This document shows positions 1 to 8,748 of a stretch of DNA of 64,000 nucleotides, piece by piece. Within the stretch, counting starts at the first letter, position 1; each line of letters opens with the position of its first letter. The DNA is taken from positions 1-64,000 of the forward strand of contig NZ_LPWE01000011.1 of assembly GCF_001723355.1 (NCBI RefSeq). The letters are read 5' to 3'. The notes below the pieces were generated by a model. It worked only from the letters and a program-made list of their open reading frames with translations. It did not search any database and was not told the DNA's origin. Origin of the DNA: Methyloceanibacter stevinii (GTDB taxonomy: Bacteria; Pseudomonadota; Alphaproteobacteria; Rhizobiales; Methyloligellaceae). The translations under genes and the position numbers were made by a program.

Positions 1-892
1 CGCCGGTCAGGACCGCGATGTCCTGCAGCATGGCCTTGCGGCGATCGCCGAAGCCAGGCGCCTTCACCGCCGCGACCTTCAGGCCGCCGCGCAGCTTGTT
101 GACCACGAGCGTGGCAAGTGCCTCGCCTTCCACGTCCTCGGCGATGATGAGCAGCGGGCGGCCCGACTGCACGACCGACTCGAGCAGCGGCAGCATGGCC
201 TGCAGGCCCGACAGCTTCTTTTCGTAAATGAGGATGTAGGGGTTCTCGAGTTCCGTCGTCATCTTCTCGGCATTGGTGACGAAGTAGGGCGAAATATAGC
301 CGCGGTCGAACTGCATGCCCTCGACGACCTCGAGCTCGGAATCGAGGCTCTTGGCTTCCTCGACGGTGATCACGCCCTCATTGCCGACCTTCTTCATGGC
401 CTGAGCGATCATGTCGCCGATGGACTTCTCGCCATTGGCCGAGATCGTGCCGACCTGTGCGATTTCGGCGGAGCCTGAAACTTCCTTCGACTGCTTCTGT
501 ATGGTCCCGATAACCTCGGTAACGGCCTTGTCGATGCCGCGCTTCAGGTCCATCGGGTTCATGCCGGCGGCCACGGCCTTCAGGCCTTCGCGCACGATCG
601 CCTGTGCCAGGACGGTCGCCGTCGTGGTGCCGTCGCCCGCGGTCTCGTTGGTCTTGGACGCGACCTCTTTGAGCATCTGCGCGCCCATGTTCTCGAACTT
701 GTCCTCAAGCTCGATCTCCTTGGCCACGGTGACGCCGTCCTTCGTGGTGCGCGGGGCACCGAACGACTTGTCGATGATGACGTTGCGGCCCTTCGGACCG
801 AGCGTCACCTTCACGGCGTTGGCAAGCACGTCGACGCCCTTGAGCATGCGCTCACGGGCTTCGGCGGCAAATACAACGTCTTTTGCTGCCAT
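1..892 (-). CDS. groEL: Chaperonin GroEL (Hsp60), C-terminal part outside window
   Basis: Encodes the first 297 or so residues of the 60-kDa chaperonin that forms the ATP-driven double-ring folding chamber with GroES in the cytoplasm; the family is about 545 residues, so the 3' half is cut by the window edge. The start ATG (890-892) is followed by the typical MAAKDVVF N-terminus. The ATP-binding segment with [11 protein letters not shown], the apical-domain stretch [15 protein letters not shown] and the [20 protein letters not shown] region are intact. A GGAGAA ribosome binding site lies just upstream. It follows groES by 92 bp in the same direction, so the two are surely co-transcribed from the CIRCE-containing promoter near 1305. 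No frameshift is seen in the visible part. Confidence 0.97.
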   Translation of the reverse strand, partial: MAAKDVVFAAEARERMLKGVDVLANAVKVTLGPKGRNVIIDKSFGAPRTTKDGVTVAKEIELEDKFENMGAQMLKEVASKTNETAGDGTTTATVLAQAIVREGLKAVAAGMNPMDLKRGIDKAVTEVIGTIQKQSKEVSGSAEIAQVGTISANGEKSIGDMIAQAMKKVGNEGVITVEEAKSLDSELEVVEGMQFDRGYISPYFVTNAEKMTTELENPYILIYEKKLSGLQAMLPLLESVVQSGRPLLIIAEDVEGEALATLVVNKLRGGLKVAAVKAPGFGDRRKAMLQDIAVLTG

Positions 893-984
893 TGAACTAT
901 TCTCCGTTGTGGATTGAGACTCCACGGCGCCGCTCTTCACGCGGGCGCAGGGGGGAATCGGTTTCGATAAGTTTGGGGACGTGC

Positions 985-1270
985 CTAGCCGAGGACGCCC
1001 ATGATGTCGGACTCCTTCATGATGAGGAGTTCGTCGCCATCGATCTTGACCTCGGTGCCGGACCATTTGCCGAACAGGACCTTATCGCCGGCCTAACGCC
1101 GAGCGGCTGAACCTTGCCGTCCTCGCCGAGGACGCGGGGCCCACGGAGACGACTTTGCCAGTCTGCGGCTTCTCGGCCGCGGTGTCCGGAATGATGATCC
1201 CGCCTTTGGTCTTCTGCTCTTCCTCGAGCCGCTTGACCACGACACGGTCGTGCAGGGGACGGAATTTCAT
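985..1270 (-). CDS. groES: Co-chaperonin GroES, reading frame broken by two 1-base deletions
   Basis: The 10-kDa lid of the GroEL chamber. The start ATG (1268-1270) gives [18 protein letters not shown] and the mobile-loop region [15 protein letters not shown]. The frame then slips near 1140 (after VSVGP), continues in a second frame as [13 protein letters not shown], slips again near 1092, and finishes in the third frame as [19 protein letters not shown]...MGVLG, stopping at TAG 985-987. Adding two bases to the 286-bp span gives 96 codons, the normal GroES length. Both slips sit in GGCG/CCGG-rich runs where one G is missing. groES is essential in nearly all bacteria that carry one copy, so sequence error is the likeliest cause. 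Confidence 0.9.
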
Positions 1271-1304
1271 GGATATACGCTCCTATTTGCTGGAACTCCG
1301 ATGC

Positions 1305-1331
1305 TTGGCACTCAGGCCTCCCGAGTGCCAA
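1305..1331 (-). promoter_or_regulatory. CIRCE element (HrcA operator) of groESL
   Basis: A perfect 9-bp inverted repeat, TTGGCACTC - 9 nt - GAGTGCCAA, lies 35 bp upstream of the groES start. It matches the CIRCE consensus TTAGCACTC-N9-GAGTGCTAA at all but one symmetric position per arm (G for A). CIRCE is bound by the HrcA repressor and limits groESL expression outside heat shock. An AGGAG ribosome binding site lies between it and the groES ATG. Confidence 0.93.
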
Positions 1332-1420
1332 TAACCCGCTTGTACGCAGGCCTCCCCGAGGCGTCAAGGCACGCGGTCGTCGCAAACACGGGGCGTAGCG
1401 CCTCCAGTGAGCGACGGACG

Positions 1421-2407
1421 TCAGGGCGCGACCCGGCGCGTGAAGGAAACGATATAGGCCGGCGAGCGTATCGCGAAGATCGGATCGTCGGTCGGCCCCG
1501 CCACTCCGTCGGCGACGTTTGAGGGCAGAAACGAGAACGCGTCGCAGGTGCCGTCCGGTTCGACAGCGTCGATCGTCAGCCGCCCCAGCGCGATCTTGTC
1601 CCGGTGCTCCTCGTCCCAGAGCGCGGTGGCATCGTCGGTAACGTCGCCATCCTGGCCGATAATGGCCACGAGTGCGAACTCGGCCGGGGCCTTTTCGAGG
1701 CGTGCCTTGAGCTCGCCCGCCAGGAAGTCCTGTCCTTTGGCTTCGGCTTGCTCGTCGGTGAGGCCGTCCTCGCCGGCCAGCGGCAGGAGTTTGAACTTGG
1801 CAAGCGTCTCTTTGCCATCGGCGTTGGTCAGGGTGAAGGCGTGGACGCCCCAATAGTTGACGCCGGCGTAGCTTGCCGGGACGAGCCGTTCCTTGAGCCA
1901 GGTGCCCTGGTTCTTCGATTCCGGGTGCGCGGCGAAATACGCCTCCACCTTGTCCGCATCGCCGCTCGCTTTCGCGGTCAGGAGGTCGAAGAAGGACTGC
2001 GGCGTGTTCGCGACGAACACTGGGGCCGAAATCATCACCAGGTCCGTGTTGGCGCCGTCGCCGAGGTCGAAGCGCAGCGCGAGGCCCTTGGGATTGCCCT
2101 TGTCGTTGTCGGGGGCCTTCGGGTTGCCACCTGCGAGCGAGAACCGGCCGATCACCGGGACGGATTTCGCAAATTGCGGCGCCTTGGTGAGCTCTGGGGC
2201 ATTCTCTGTCGGGTTGAAGTCGCCCGAGACGCAAAGGCCCTTGGGGTGGGCCGCCCGCTTATGCGGGTACTTGCCGAAAGCCTTGTTCAACGCGTCGACG
2301 AGATCGGCGGGACCGGGTTCGGCCAAAGCATTCGGTATGACGACGCTCGGTGAGGACAGCAGCGCAAGTGCGACTGCGGCGGCGGCGATGTGAGAAGCGC
2401 GAGACAT
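1421..2407 (-). CDS. Periplasmic catalase-related peroxidase (SrpA-like)
   Basis: Predicted 328-residue heme peroxidase of the small catalase family that lacks the C-terminal flavodoxin-like domain of large catalases. The ATG at 2405-2407 gives an N-terminal signal peptide (hydrophobic AAAAVALALLSS, cleavage near ALA-EP), so export to the periplasm is likely. The distal histidine lies in RAAHPKGLCVSGDF, followed by the conserved core GLALRFDLGDGANTDLVMIS and FVANTPQSFFDLL. Near the C-terminus RSPAY fits the RxxxY heme-tyrosine ligand pattern. In-frame codons extend further upstream but only the ATG chosen gives a proper signal peptide. It sits upstream of groESL in the same direction but with the CIRCE operator between. 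Its role is probably peroxide removal; the substrate is not shown. Confidence 0.85.
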   Translation of the reverse strand: MSRASHIAAAAVALALLSSPSVVIPNALAEPGPADLVDALNKAFGKYPHKRAAHPKGLCVSGDFNPTENAPELTKAPQFAKSVPVIGRFSLAGGNPKAPDNDKGNPKGLALRFDLGDGANTDLVMISAPVFVANTPQSFFDLLTAKASGDADKVEAYFAAHPESKNQGTWLKERLVPASYAGVNYWGVHAFTLTNADGKETLAKFKLLPLAGEDGLTDEQAEAKGQDFLAGELKARLEKAPAEFALVAIIGQDGDVTDDATALWDEEHRDKIALGRLTIDAVEPDGTCDAFSFLPSNVADGVAGPTDDPIFAIRSPAYIVSFTRRVAP

Positions 2408-2757
2408 GGCGGGTTCCTGGGCGAAATGGACAGATGCCGGCAATCTAGTCGCGCACGGCAGCGGCGCATCACACGTTGCAACACACTTTATTGATGGGCG
2501 AGTGACGCACCGTCGCATTGATCGATGCGGCGCGCGCTTGGGCGTGCACCTTGGCCTTGCGCCGCAAGATTGCTATCACAGGACGTGCACAGCCAATTTG
2601 ATGTTGCTTTGCAATAGCCTGTCGCCCATGATTTCGAAAGCGAGGGGCGGCGCGACAAGCCAGGACCATTTGGAACGGCGAGGCCATGAATTCATGGGAA
2701 CGCCGTCCATTGGAGCAGGTCTTGACGGTACCACGTGCCGCTTCAGGAGGGCTCGCG
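2408..2757. other. Divergent intergenic region, no gene seen
   Basis: 350 bp between the catalase-like gene (minus) and the TipF-like gene (plus), so it must hold two divergent promoters. I see no RNA gene, convincing -35/-10 pair or strong inverted repeat. The only clear signal is an AGGAGG ribosome binding site at 2745-2750, which fixes the start of the downstream gene at 2758. An in-frame ATG at 2686 exists but has no comparable site. Confidence 0.5.
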
Positions 2758-4512
2758 ATGCTTGACGTGATTGTTCTCGTGGCCATGGCCATAACGGCGG
2801 CCGCATTCGGCGCCGGTTTGACCATGCAGGCGGGACTGCCGCTGCTACCGGTTCTCATCGGGGCCATCGCTCTGTTCTTGGTGATGGCGACGACGTTCCT
2901 CCGGGTTGGACGCGCCGGCGGCGGTGGCGGTGGTGGCGACCGCCTCGACGATCTCGAGCAAGCGCTCGAAGTGATCGACATCGATCTGCAGCGGCTCGAC
3001 CGCGTCGAAGACGGGATGAACCGTCTTCATGCCTTGCATGACAAAGTTGAACGTCTCGATCAGCACGTGGCGAGCGGCGCGGTCGGCGCTGCCGGGTCAG
3101 AAGGGCTGTCGGTGGATCTTCAGCACGTCTACGACCGGATCGAGGCGGTCCGCGCAGAGGTCACGAACGAGAGCCGCGCCCAACGCCAGAAGATCGCCAA
3201 CGATCTGGGTGCTCTGGAAACGCTGATCGCCCAGTTGGTCGGTCGCGCTTCCGCGGCGGCGCCCGCGAGCAGCCCTGCGCCGGCCAGCTCTGCGCCGGCC
3301 ATGGCGGCGCTCACTGCCGCCGACGCCGAAGCGGAGATCGAACGCGAGTCAGCCGCTGTGTTCGAGCCGGAACCCGTCGAAGAACCAGAACCCGTGATCG
3401 AGCCCGAGCCGGAATTCTTCGAGGAGCCCGAGCCGGAACTGATCGAGGACTCCGAACCCGATTTCGAAGAGATTGACGAAGAGGAAATCGACCTCGTCTT
3501 CGAGCCTGAGCCGCAGGAGGATCTCCAGCCCGAGCCGGAAGAGAGCGCTGACGCGCAGCCCGCCCTCGAGGACGCCGAGGATGAGGACAGCGGCGACGAG
3601 GAACGGGAAGTGGGCCGGGAAGAGGCCATTCTCGCTGCGGCGCTGGCGGCGGCACAACCCGAACCCATAATCGAGCCGGAGCCAGAGCCCGAACCCGAAG
3701 AGTCGTTCGAGGAGTTGGCCGACGATTTGGCATATGACTTCGATGACGACGACGACAACGCGATGCTCGAAATCATTCGCGAGGGTATCGAGCAGGGGCG
3801 GGTGGATCTGTACCTCCAACCCACCGTCACCCTGCCGGGGCGCAAGGTGCGCTATTTCGAAGGGCTGACCCGCATTCGCAAGAGCGACGGCGAGATCGTG
3901 ATGCCGCGCGACTACATGCCTGTGGCCAAACGGTCTGCGTTGATGCCGCTGATCGACAACGTGCTCGTCGTCCGCGCGGTCCAGGTGCTGCGGCGCCTTG
4001 GCCCCAATGCGCCGATCGAGGGCGTGTTCGCCAACATTTCCATGCACTCCCTGCTCGATCCCGATTATTTCCCGGAACTCATCGAGTTCATGGAGGAGAA
4101 CGCCGGCCTCAGCGACAGTTTGATTTTGGAGATCAGCAACGCCGAGATGCAGGGGCTGAACGACAGTGAGCTCGGCTGCCTCGATACGCTCGGCGCGTTG
4201 GGATTCGGCTTCTGCCTCGACAACGTGGTCGATCTGGAAACTGGCTTCGACGGACTGGGCGACCGCAATTTCCGCTTCGCCAAAGTGAGCGCGGCGGAGT
4301 TTCTGGGCGGGCCGGGACGCAATGCGGCAGACCTCAAGCGGCGCCTCGACGCGGCCGGCATCACGCTGATCATCGAAAAGGTCGAGAAAGAGGGCGACGT
4401 GGCGCGCCTCCTCGACCATGGCATCGAGCTGGCGCAGGGCCACCTCTTCGCCGAGGCCGAGCCGATGAACGCGGCGCTCTCGCGCGAGCTGTCAGGCGTG
4501 GGCGCGGGTTAA
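2758..4512 (+). CDS. TipF-like membrane protein with acidic EP repeats and degenerate EAL domain
   Basis: 584 residues from an ATG preceded by AGGAGG. Order: two membrane segments (about 2-21 and 28-48), a glycine run (54-60), a coiled coil (about 62-105) and an Ala/Pro linker. Then comes a long acidic region (about 180-340) built of EPEP repeats, and finally an EAL-like domain (about 345-575). The domain keeps the fold landmarks, but EAL is EGL, DDFGTG is LDNVVDLETG and other metal-binding acids are lost, so phosphodiesterase activity is unlikely. This layout matches TipF of Caulobacter, a c-di-GMP receptor that helps place the flagellum, although TipF lacks such a long acidic tract. Function here is inferred from architecture only; no flagellar gene is nearby. 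Confidence 0.7.
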   Translation: MLDVIVLVAMAITAAAFGAGLTMQAGLPLLPVLIGAIALFLVMATTFLRVGRAGGGGGGGDRLDDLEQALEVIDIDLQRLDRVEDGMNRLHALHDKVERLDQHVASGAVGAAGSEGLSVDLQHVYDRIEAVRAEVTNESRAQRQKIANDLGALETLIAQLVGRASAAAPASSPAPASSAPAMAALTAADAEAEIERESAAVFEPEPVEEPEPVIEPEPEFFEEPEPELIEDSEPDFEEIDEEEIDLVFEPEPQEDLQPEPEESADAQPALEDAEDEDSGDEEREVGREEAILAAALAAAQPEPIIEPEPEPEPEESFEELADDLAYDFDDDDDNAMLEIIREGIEQGRVDLYLQPTVTLPGRKVRYFEGLTRIRKSDGEIVMPRDYMPVAKRSALMPLIDNVLVVRAVQVLRRLGPNAPIEGVFANISMHSLLDPDYFPELIEFMEENAGLSDSLILEISNAEMQGLNDSELGCLDTLGALGFGFCLDNVVDLETGFDGLGDRNFRFAKVSAAEFLGGPGRNAADLKRRLDAAGITLIIEKVEKEGDVARLLDHGIELAQGHLFAEAEPMNAALSRELSGVGAG

Positions 4513-4567
4513 GCCAGTCTCAGACATCCGACCGCCGGCAACGCGCGCCCGACCGAGTACGACCGGT

Positions 4568-4855
4568 CTAGTCGCCCGTCTCGAGGTCGCGCTGTAGCTC
4601 CTCGTCTTCCACATTGCCGCCGCTGCTCTTGGTTTCCGCGCGGTCTGGCGGGGGCATCATCTCGCCGCCGGATTTCGTCGTGGGGACCTCGTCGGGCTCC
4701 AGGTCCCGTTGGACCTCCATGTCTTCCTCATCCTGGACGGGCAGGACCAAGGACGGGGCCTTCAGATCGTGGGTGGGCAGGGCCAAGGCCGGTCCGCCAG
4801 CGATTGCGAGTGTGGCAAGTCCTCCAATCAGGACCATCCCATTCAGTCGGAACAT
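4568..4855 (-). CDS. Small secreted acidic protein with an internal repeat, unknown function
   Basis: 95 residues. An N-terminal signal peptide (MFRLNGMVLIGGLATLAIAG, cleavage near ALA-LP) is followed by a short, very acidic, cysteine-free mature part. Two copies of one motif are visible: DMEVQRDLEPDE and DEELQRDLETGD, separated by a Pro/Ser/Gly linker with TKSGGE and TKSSGG. I do not recognise the family. It converges with the TipF-like gene and is followed by the divergent HAD gene. The signal peptide and an AGGAG site just upstream of the ATG support it as a real gene. Low complexity suggests it is disordered. Confidence 0.6.
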   Translation of the reverse strand: MFRLNGMVLIGGLATLAIAGGPALALPTHDLKAPSLVLPVQDEEDMEVQRDLEPDEVPTTKSGGEMMPPPDRAETKSSGGNVEDEELQRDLETGD

Positions 4856-5000
4856 AGTCTCCTCCTAGCGATCTTCACGTGAAGAACTCCGGTCGTATCG
4901 TCGGCACGATCCTATCACCGCCAGCGCGCCGGACGTAGCGCTTCGACAGGCCGCATCCACTGTCCTTGACCGGCGGCGCGCGAGCCTCTAACCGAGCGCC

Positions 5001-5874
5001 ATGGAAGCTTCCTTGAAAATTCCCGTCATCGAGTCCATCCGCGAGATCGGCGGCAGCCGCCGGGTTTGGTTCGTCGATATCTGGGGCGTCATGCACAACG
5101 GGCGCGATGCCTTTCCCGATGCCTCGGCCGCGACGTGCGCATTTCGCGAGCAGGGCGGTGTGGTCATCTTGCTGTCCAATTCTCCACGGCCGAGCCCGGA
5201 CCTCCAGGCCCAGCTTCGCCTGATCGGCGTGCCGGACGAGGCTTATGACGCTACCGTGTCGTCGGGCGATCTGACGCGCCATGAGCTCGCCAAGCACAAG
5301 GGCGCGCGCGTGTTCCATCTCGGCCCTGAGCGCGATCTACCGATCTTCCATGAAGCAGATGTCACGCTGACCCGTCCGGACGCGGAGCTGATCGTGTGCT
5401 CAGGCTTGTTCGACGATCAGGTCGAAACGCCCGAAGATTATGTGGATCTGCTGACGAGCCTTGCGGCCCGCGATGTGCCGATGATCTGCGCCAACCCCGA
5501 CCACAAGGTCGAGAGCGGCAACCGGCTCATCTACTGTGCCGGCGCGCTGGCCGCAGCTTACGAGAGCCTCGGCGGCGATGTCGTCTATGCCGGGAAGCCG
5601 CACCGGCCGGTCTACGATCTGCGTTCGAGACCGCTTCGAAGATTGCCGCGCGCGCGGCGAAACCATCTCGAAGTCGGACGTCCTCGCGATCGGCGACGGT
5701 GCCAAGACCGACATTGTCGGGGCGGGCGCGTTCGGTGTGCCGTCCGTTTTCGTCGCGAGCAAGCTGCATGCGCCGGATGAGAGTGTAGGATTGCTGGATG
5801 CCGAGCACCTGGAAGGGCTCTTTGCGGAGGAACCGAGCCCGCCGATCGCCGCCACGCACGGTCTGCGGTGGTAG
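5001..5874 (+). CDS. HAD-superfamily hydrolase, TIGR01459 type, with two 1-base deletions
   Basis: HAD phosphatase related to the NagD/class IIA group, common next to ribF-ileS in Rhizobiales. Motif I appears as VDIWGVMHNG, followed by the LLSNSPRP motif II region and CANPDHKVESG. The frame slips near 5620 (a missing G after YDL, expected AFETASKIA) and again near 5650, before the motif-IV stretch VLAIGDGAKTDIVGA. The 874-bp span plus two bases equals 292 codons, a normal length, so the indels are probably sequence errors. The substrate is not known for this family; a sugar phosphate or nucleotide-type monophosphate is plausible. It ends 25 bp before the stop of the convergent CheY-type gene. 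Confidence 0.82.
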
Positions 5875-5899
5875 GCGCGTCCTCTGGCCGGCCCCACGG

Positions 5900-6283
5900 T
5901 CAGCCGTTGAACGCGGTTTCGATCTTCGACCTGAGCGTAACTGCATTGAATGGCTTTAGCATATAGTCGCTGACGCCAGCCTGTTTCGCCTGCGCCTCAT
6001 GTTCGCGCGACCCGTCCGCCGTAACCATGATGAACGGCGTGCGGGAGAGGCCGCCATCCGCGCGCACCTCGCGTAAGAGTTCGTAGCCTGTCATCGGGGC
6101 CATGTTCCAGTCCGAGATGACGAGCCCGTAGTTCTTTTCGTGCATCATTTGCAGTGCCGCGCTGCCGTCATCGGCGCCGTCCACATCTGCAAAACCGAGT
6201 TGTGCGAGGAAGTTGCGGATGATCCGGAGCATTGTGCTGTAGTCGTCGACGACGAGCACGGGCATATTGAAATCGAGTGGCAT
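5900..6283 (-). CDS. Stand-alone CheY-type response regulator receiver
   Basis: 127 residues, a single receiver domain with no output domain. Visible landmarks are the acidic pair in LVVDDYSTM, the phosphoacceptor Asp in LVISDWNMAPMTGYELL, the Thr in IMVTADGS and the Lys in YMLKPFNAVTL. Such proteins act through protein contacts, as CheY does with the flagellar motor or as DivK/CpdR-type proteins do in cell-cycle control. The ATG at 6281-6283 is chosen because GGAGG lies six bases before it; the ATG at 6289 overlaps that site. No histidine kinase or chemotaxis gene is in the window, so its partner cannot be named. Confidence 0.88.
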   Translation of the reverse strand: MPLDFNMPVLVVDDYSTMLRIIRNFLAQLGFADVDGADDGSAALQMMHEKNYGLVISDWNMAPMTGYELLREVRADGGLSRTPFIMVTADGSREHEAQAKQAGVSDYMLKPFNAVTLRSKIETAFNG

Positions 6284-6461
6284 GGCCATCCTCCGTCTGC
6301 CGCGACCAAGGCTATGGAACATGGTTAACAAAACCTTAATCCATTGTTCTGCATGATGTTTTCTGGAAGAGAAGCGGCCGGGCGAGACTTGTTGCGGCGC
6401 CGCAAGGGCTTCGCTATTTTGCGCCCCTCTTAAGAACACCAAAACCGCAGGGAGTACACGC

Positions 6462-6899
6462 ATGAGCCTCGACCACGGCTACTATCTGGAAGATCTGTCG
6501 CCCGGCATGGAGGCCAGCGTCTCCAAGACCGTGACGAACGAGGACATCACGGCGTTTGCGGAACTCTCCGGCGACATCAATCCCGTCCACCTCAACGAGG
6601 AGTTCGCGGCCGGGACCGTGTTCAAGAAGCGCATCGCGCACGGCTTTCTGACCGGTTCGCTATTCTCCACGGTGCTGGGCACCAAACTGCCGGGGCCGGG
6701 CTGCATATACATGTCCCAGACCATGAAATTCAAAGGTCCCGTCTTCATCGGCGATGAACTCATCGCCACATGCAAGGTGACCGCGGTCGACATGGAGAAG
6801 GGGCGTGTCTCCTTCGATTGTGTCTGCGAGGCCAACGGCCGGCCCGTTCTCACCGGAGAGGCGCTGCTGATGGTCTCCCGCCGCCCCACGGACGACTAG
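6462..6899 (+). CDS. MaoC-like (R)-specific enoyl-CoA hydratase
   Basis: 145 residues with a single hot-dog fold of the MaoC/PhaJ type. The hydratase motif is visible as LSGDINPVHLNEEFA with the catalytic Asp and His five positions apart, followed by KRIAHGFLTGSLFSTVLG. The enzyme hydrates trans-2-enoyl-CoA to (R)-3-hydroxyacyl-CoA and can link fatty acid oxidation to polyhydroxyalkanoate supply. No pha gene is adjacent, so the pathway is uncertain. A GGGAG ribosome binding site precedes the ATG. It is followed 26 bp later by ribF in the same direction, with which it may be co-transcribed. Confidence 0.88.
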   Translation: MSLDHGYYLEDLSPGMEASVSKTVTNEDITAFAELSGDINPVHLNEEFAAGTVFKKRIAHGFLTGSLFSTVLGTKLPGPGCIYMSQTMKFKGPVFIGDELIATCKVTAVDMEKGRVSFDCVCEANGRPVLTGEALLMVSRRPTDD

Positions 6900-6925
6900 T
6901 TCCGTTCGAACCGGAAGGATTTCCG

Positions 6926-7922
6926 ATGGACATCGTCCGCTCCTGGCGGGAAGCACCGCCGGACCAGAAAGGCGCGGTCCTGGCCATCGGAAATTTCGAC
7001 GGTGTCCATCGCGGACACCAGGCGGTTCTCGGTGTGGCCAAGGCGATAGCGGCGGCCGAGGGCAGAAAGACCGGAGCGGTGATCTTCGAACCGCACCCGC
7101 GCGAATTCTTCGCGCCGGGCCGGCCGTTCTTCAGGCTGACGCCCTTACCCGTGAAGCTGGAATTGCTCGAGGCCCTGGGCCTCGATGTCGCGTTCGTTCT
7201 GCCCTTCGACCGCCCACTGGCCGATCTGTCAGCCGATGCGTTCGCCACCGATATCCTCGGTGAGGCGTTCGGCGCCCGCCACGTCGTGGTGGGCTACGAC
7301 TTCGTCTACGGCAAAGGCCGAACCGGCACGGTCACGCATCTTGCCGCCACGGGCGAAGCCGCCGGCTATGGCGTCGACGTGGTGGAGCCGGTCCAGCTCG
7401 AGGGTAGGACGGTCTTCGCCTCCAGCGCGATCCGGGAGCATCTATCCAAGGGGCGGATACGGGAAGCCGCCGAGCAGCTCGGCTATTGGTGGCGGGCACG
7501 GGGCTCGGTTGCCCATGGCGCCGGGCGCGGGCAAGGGCTTGGCTTCCCGACCGTAAATTTCAAGCTGTTGCCCGGCCAGGACGTCTGCCACGGCATTTAC
7601 GCCATGCGTGTGCACCATGCAGGCGGGCGGCACGACGCGGCGGGCTATGTGGGACCGCGTCCCACGTTTGCGCCGGCGAGCCTGCGCTCGAGGCCTTCCT
7701 GTTCGACTTCTCCGGCGACCTCTACGATCAGACTATCGAGGTGGAATTCATCGACTTCATTCGCCCCGACCAGGCCTTCCCCGACGGTGAGGCATTGGCG
7801 GCGCAGATGGACAAGGACTGCGAAGCCGTGCGGGCCGTGCTGGCGAGCGTCGCGCCGCCGATCCCATGCGGCAATTCCCGCTCGGGGCCGCTCTTGCCAC
7901 GCGGGCACTGGATTGTAGCTAG
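6926..7922 (+). CDS. ribF: Bifunctional riboflavin kinase/FAD synthetase RibF, with a 1-base deletion
   Basis: Converts riboflavin to FMN and then FAD. The N-terminal nucleotidyltransferase domain shows [16 protein letters not shown] and [15 protein letters not shown]; the C-terminal flavokinase domain shows [17 protein letters not shown]. Near 7670 the frame slips: a G is missing in the codons for TFGAGEPALE, and the kinase end [15 protein letters not shown] continues in the next frame. In that frame there is no stop before the downstream H1-like/ileS frame, although TAG codons exist in the other two frames at 7916 and 7920. A second indel near the 3' end is therefore likely, and the end given is approximate. 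Start ATG 6926 follows an AAGGA site. Confidence 0.88.
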
Positions 7923-7992
7923 CCCGGTTGCTAGAACGCCTCGCAACTCGAATCGCGCCTTCCGCGATCCAACACGGGCGGACATAGAAATC

Positions 7993-8748
7993 ATGGTCAC
8001 CAAGTCGAAGAGCGGCAAGAGCGCTCCCAAGCGTAAGAGCGCCGCCAGCCCCGCACGCAAGAAGAAGACCAAGACGGCGGGCAGGACAATCAGCACGGCG
8101 AAGAAGCCGGCGTCCAAGGCGAAGACCGCGGCTGCGCCGAAGCGCAAGCCGGCAGCCAGGAAGGCGCCTGCAAAGAAGGCTGCGCCGAAGAAAGTGGTGA
8201 AGAAGACCGCGAAAACGACCGTCGCCAAAAAGAGCGTGGCCAAGAAGACCGTCACCAAGAAGCGCACCACGAAAAAAGCCGCGCCGAAGAAGGCTGTGGC
8301 CAAGAAGGTCTCGGCAAAGAAGACGACGAAGAAGACCGTGAGGAAGGCAGCGCCGAAAAAGACTGTTGCGAAAAAGGCGGCACGGAAGACGAGCGCGAAA
8401 AAGACGGTCGCCAAGAAGGTGTCGGCGAAGAAGGCATCACCAAAGAAGACTGTTGCGAAGAAGCCGAGCACGAAGAGACCCGTCGCCAAGAAGGTCGCGG
8501 CTAAGAAGACTACGGCGAAGAAGACCACTGCCAAGAAAGCCGTGCCGAAAAAAGCGGTGAAGAAGACCGCGAAGAAGCGCGTGACGAAGACCCGCGTGGA
8601 CGCGAAGGCCACGGCTCCCAAGAAGGCGGTCGCGCCGAAGAAGGCCGCCGCGCCCAAGAAGGCCGCCGCGCCGAAGAAGACAACGGCCAAAACAACAACG
8701 GCGCCCCGCAAGGCGGCCAAGCCAAAGACGATCGCGAAAAAGACTGAG
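7993..8748 (+). CDS. Histone H1-like Lys/Ala/Pro-rich protein or N-terminal extension, in frame with ileS
   Basis: 252 codons made almost only of Lys, Ala, Thr, Pro, Val, Ser and Arg, with no aromatic residue or leucine and only one Asp and one Glu. Short repeats such as TVAKK, KKAAPKK and AAAPKK resemble bacterial H1-like DNA-binding proteins (Hc1/AlgP type), which bind DNA without a fixed fold. No stop separates it from ileS: the frame runs through TEMTDTT into the synthetase. A TGA lies at 8745-8747 in the neighbouring frame, so a single missing base, as found in many genes here, would make this a separate 251-residue protein ending one base before the ileS ATG. Separate gene or true fusion cannot be decided here. 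Confidence 0.7.

Noticed and set aside
8000-8745. Short tandem repeats of AAGAAG-type units as a possible repeat array or CRISPR
   Set aside because: The units are irregular and follow codon structure for Lys, Ala and Pro; there are no spacers and the frame is coding.
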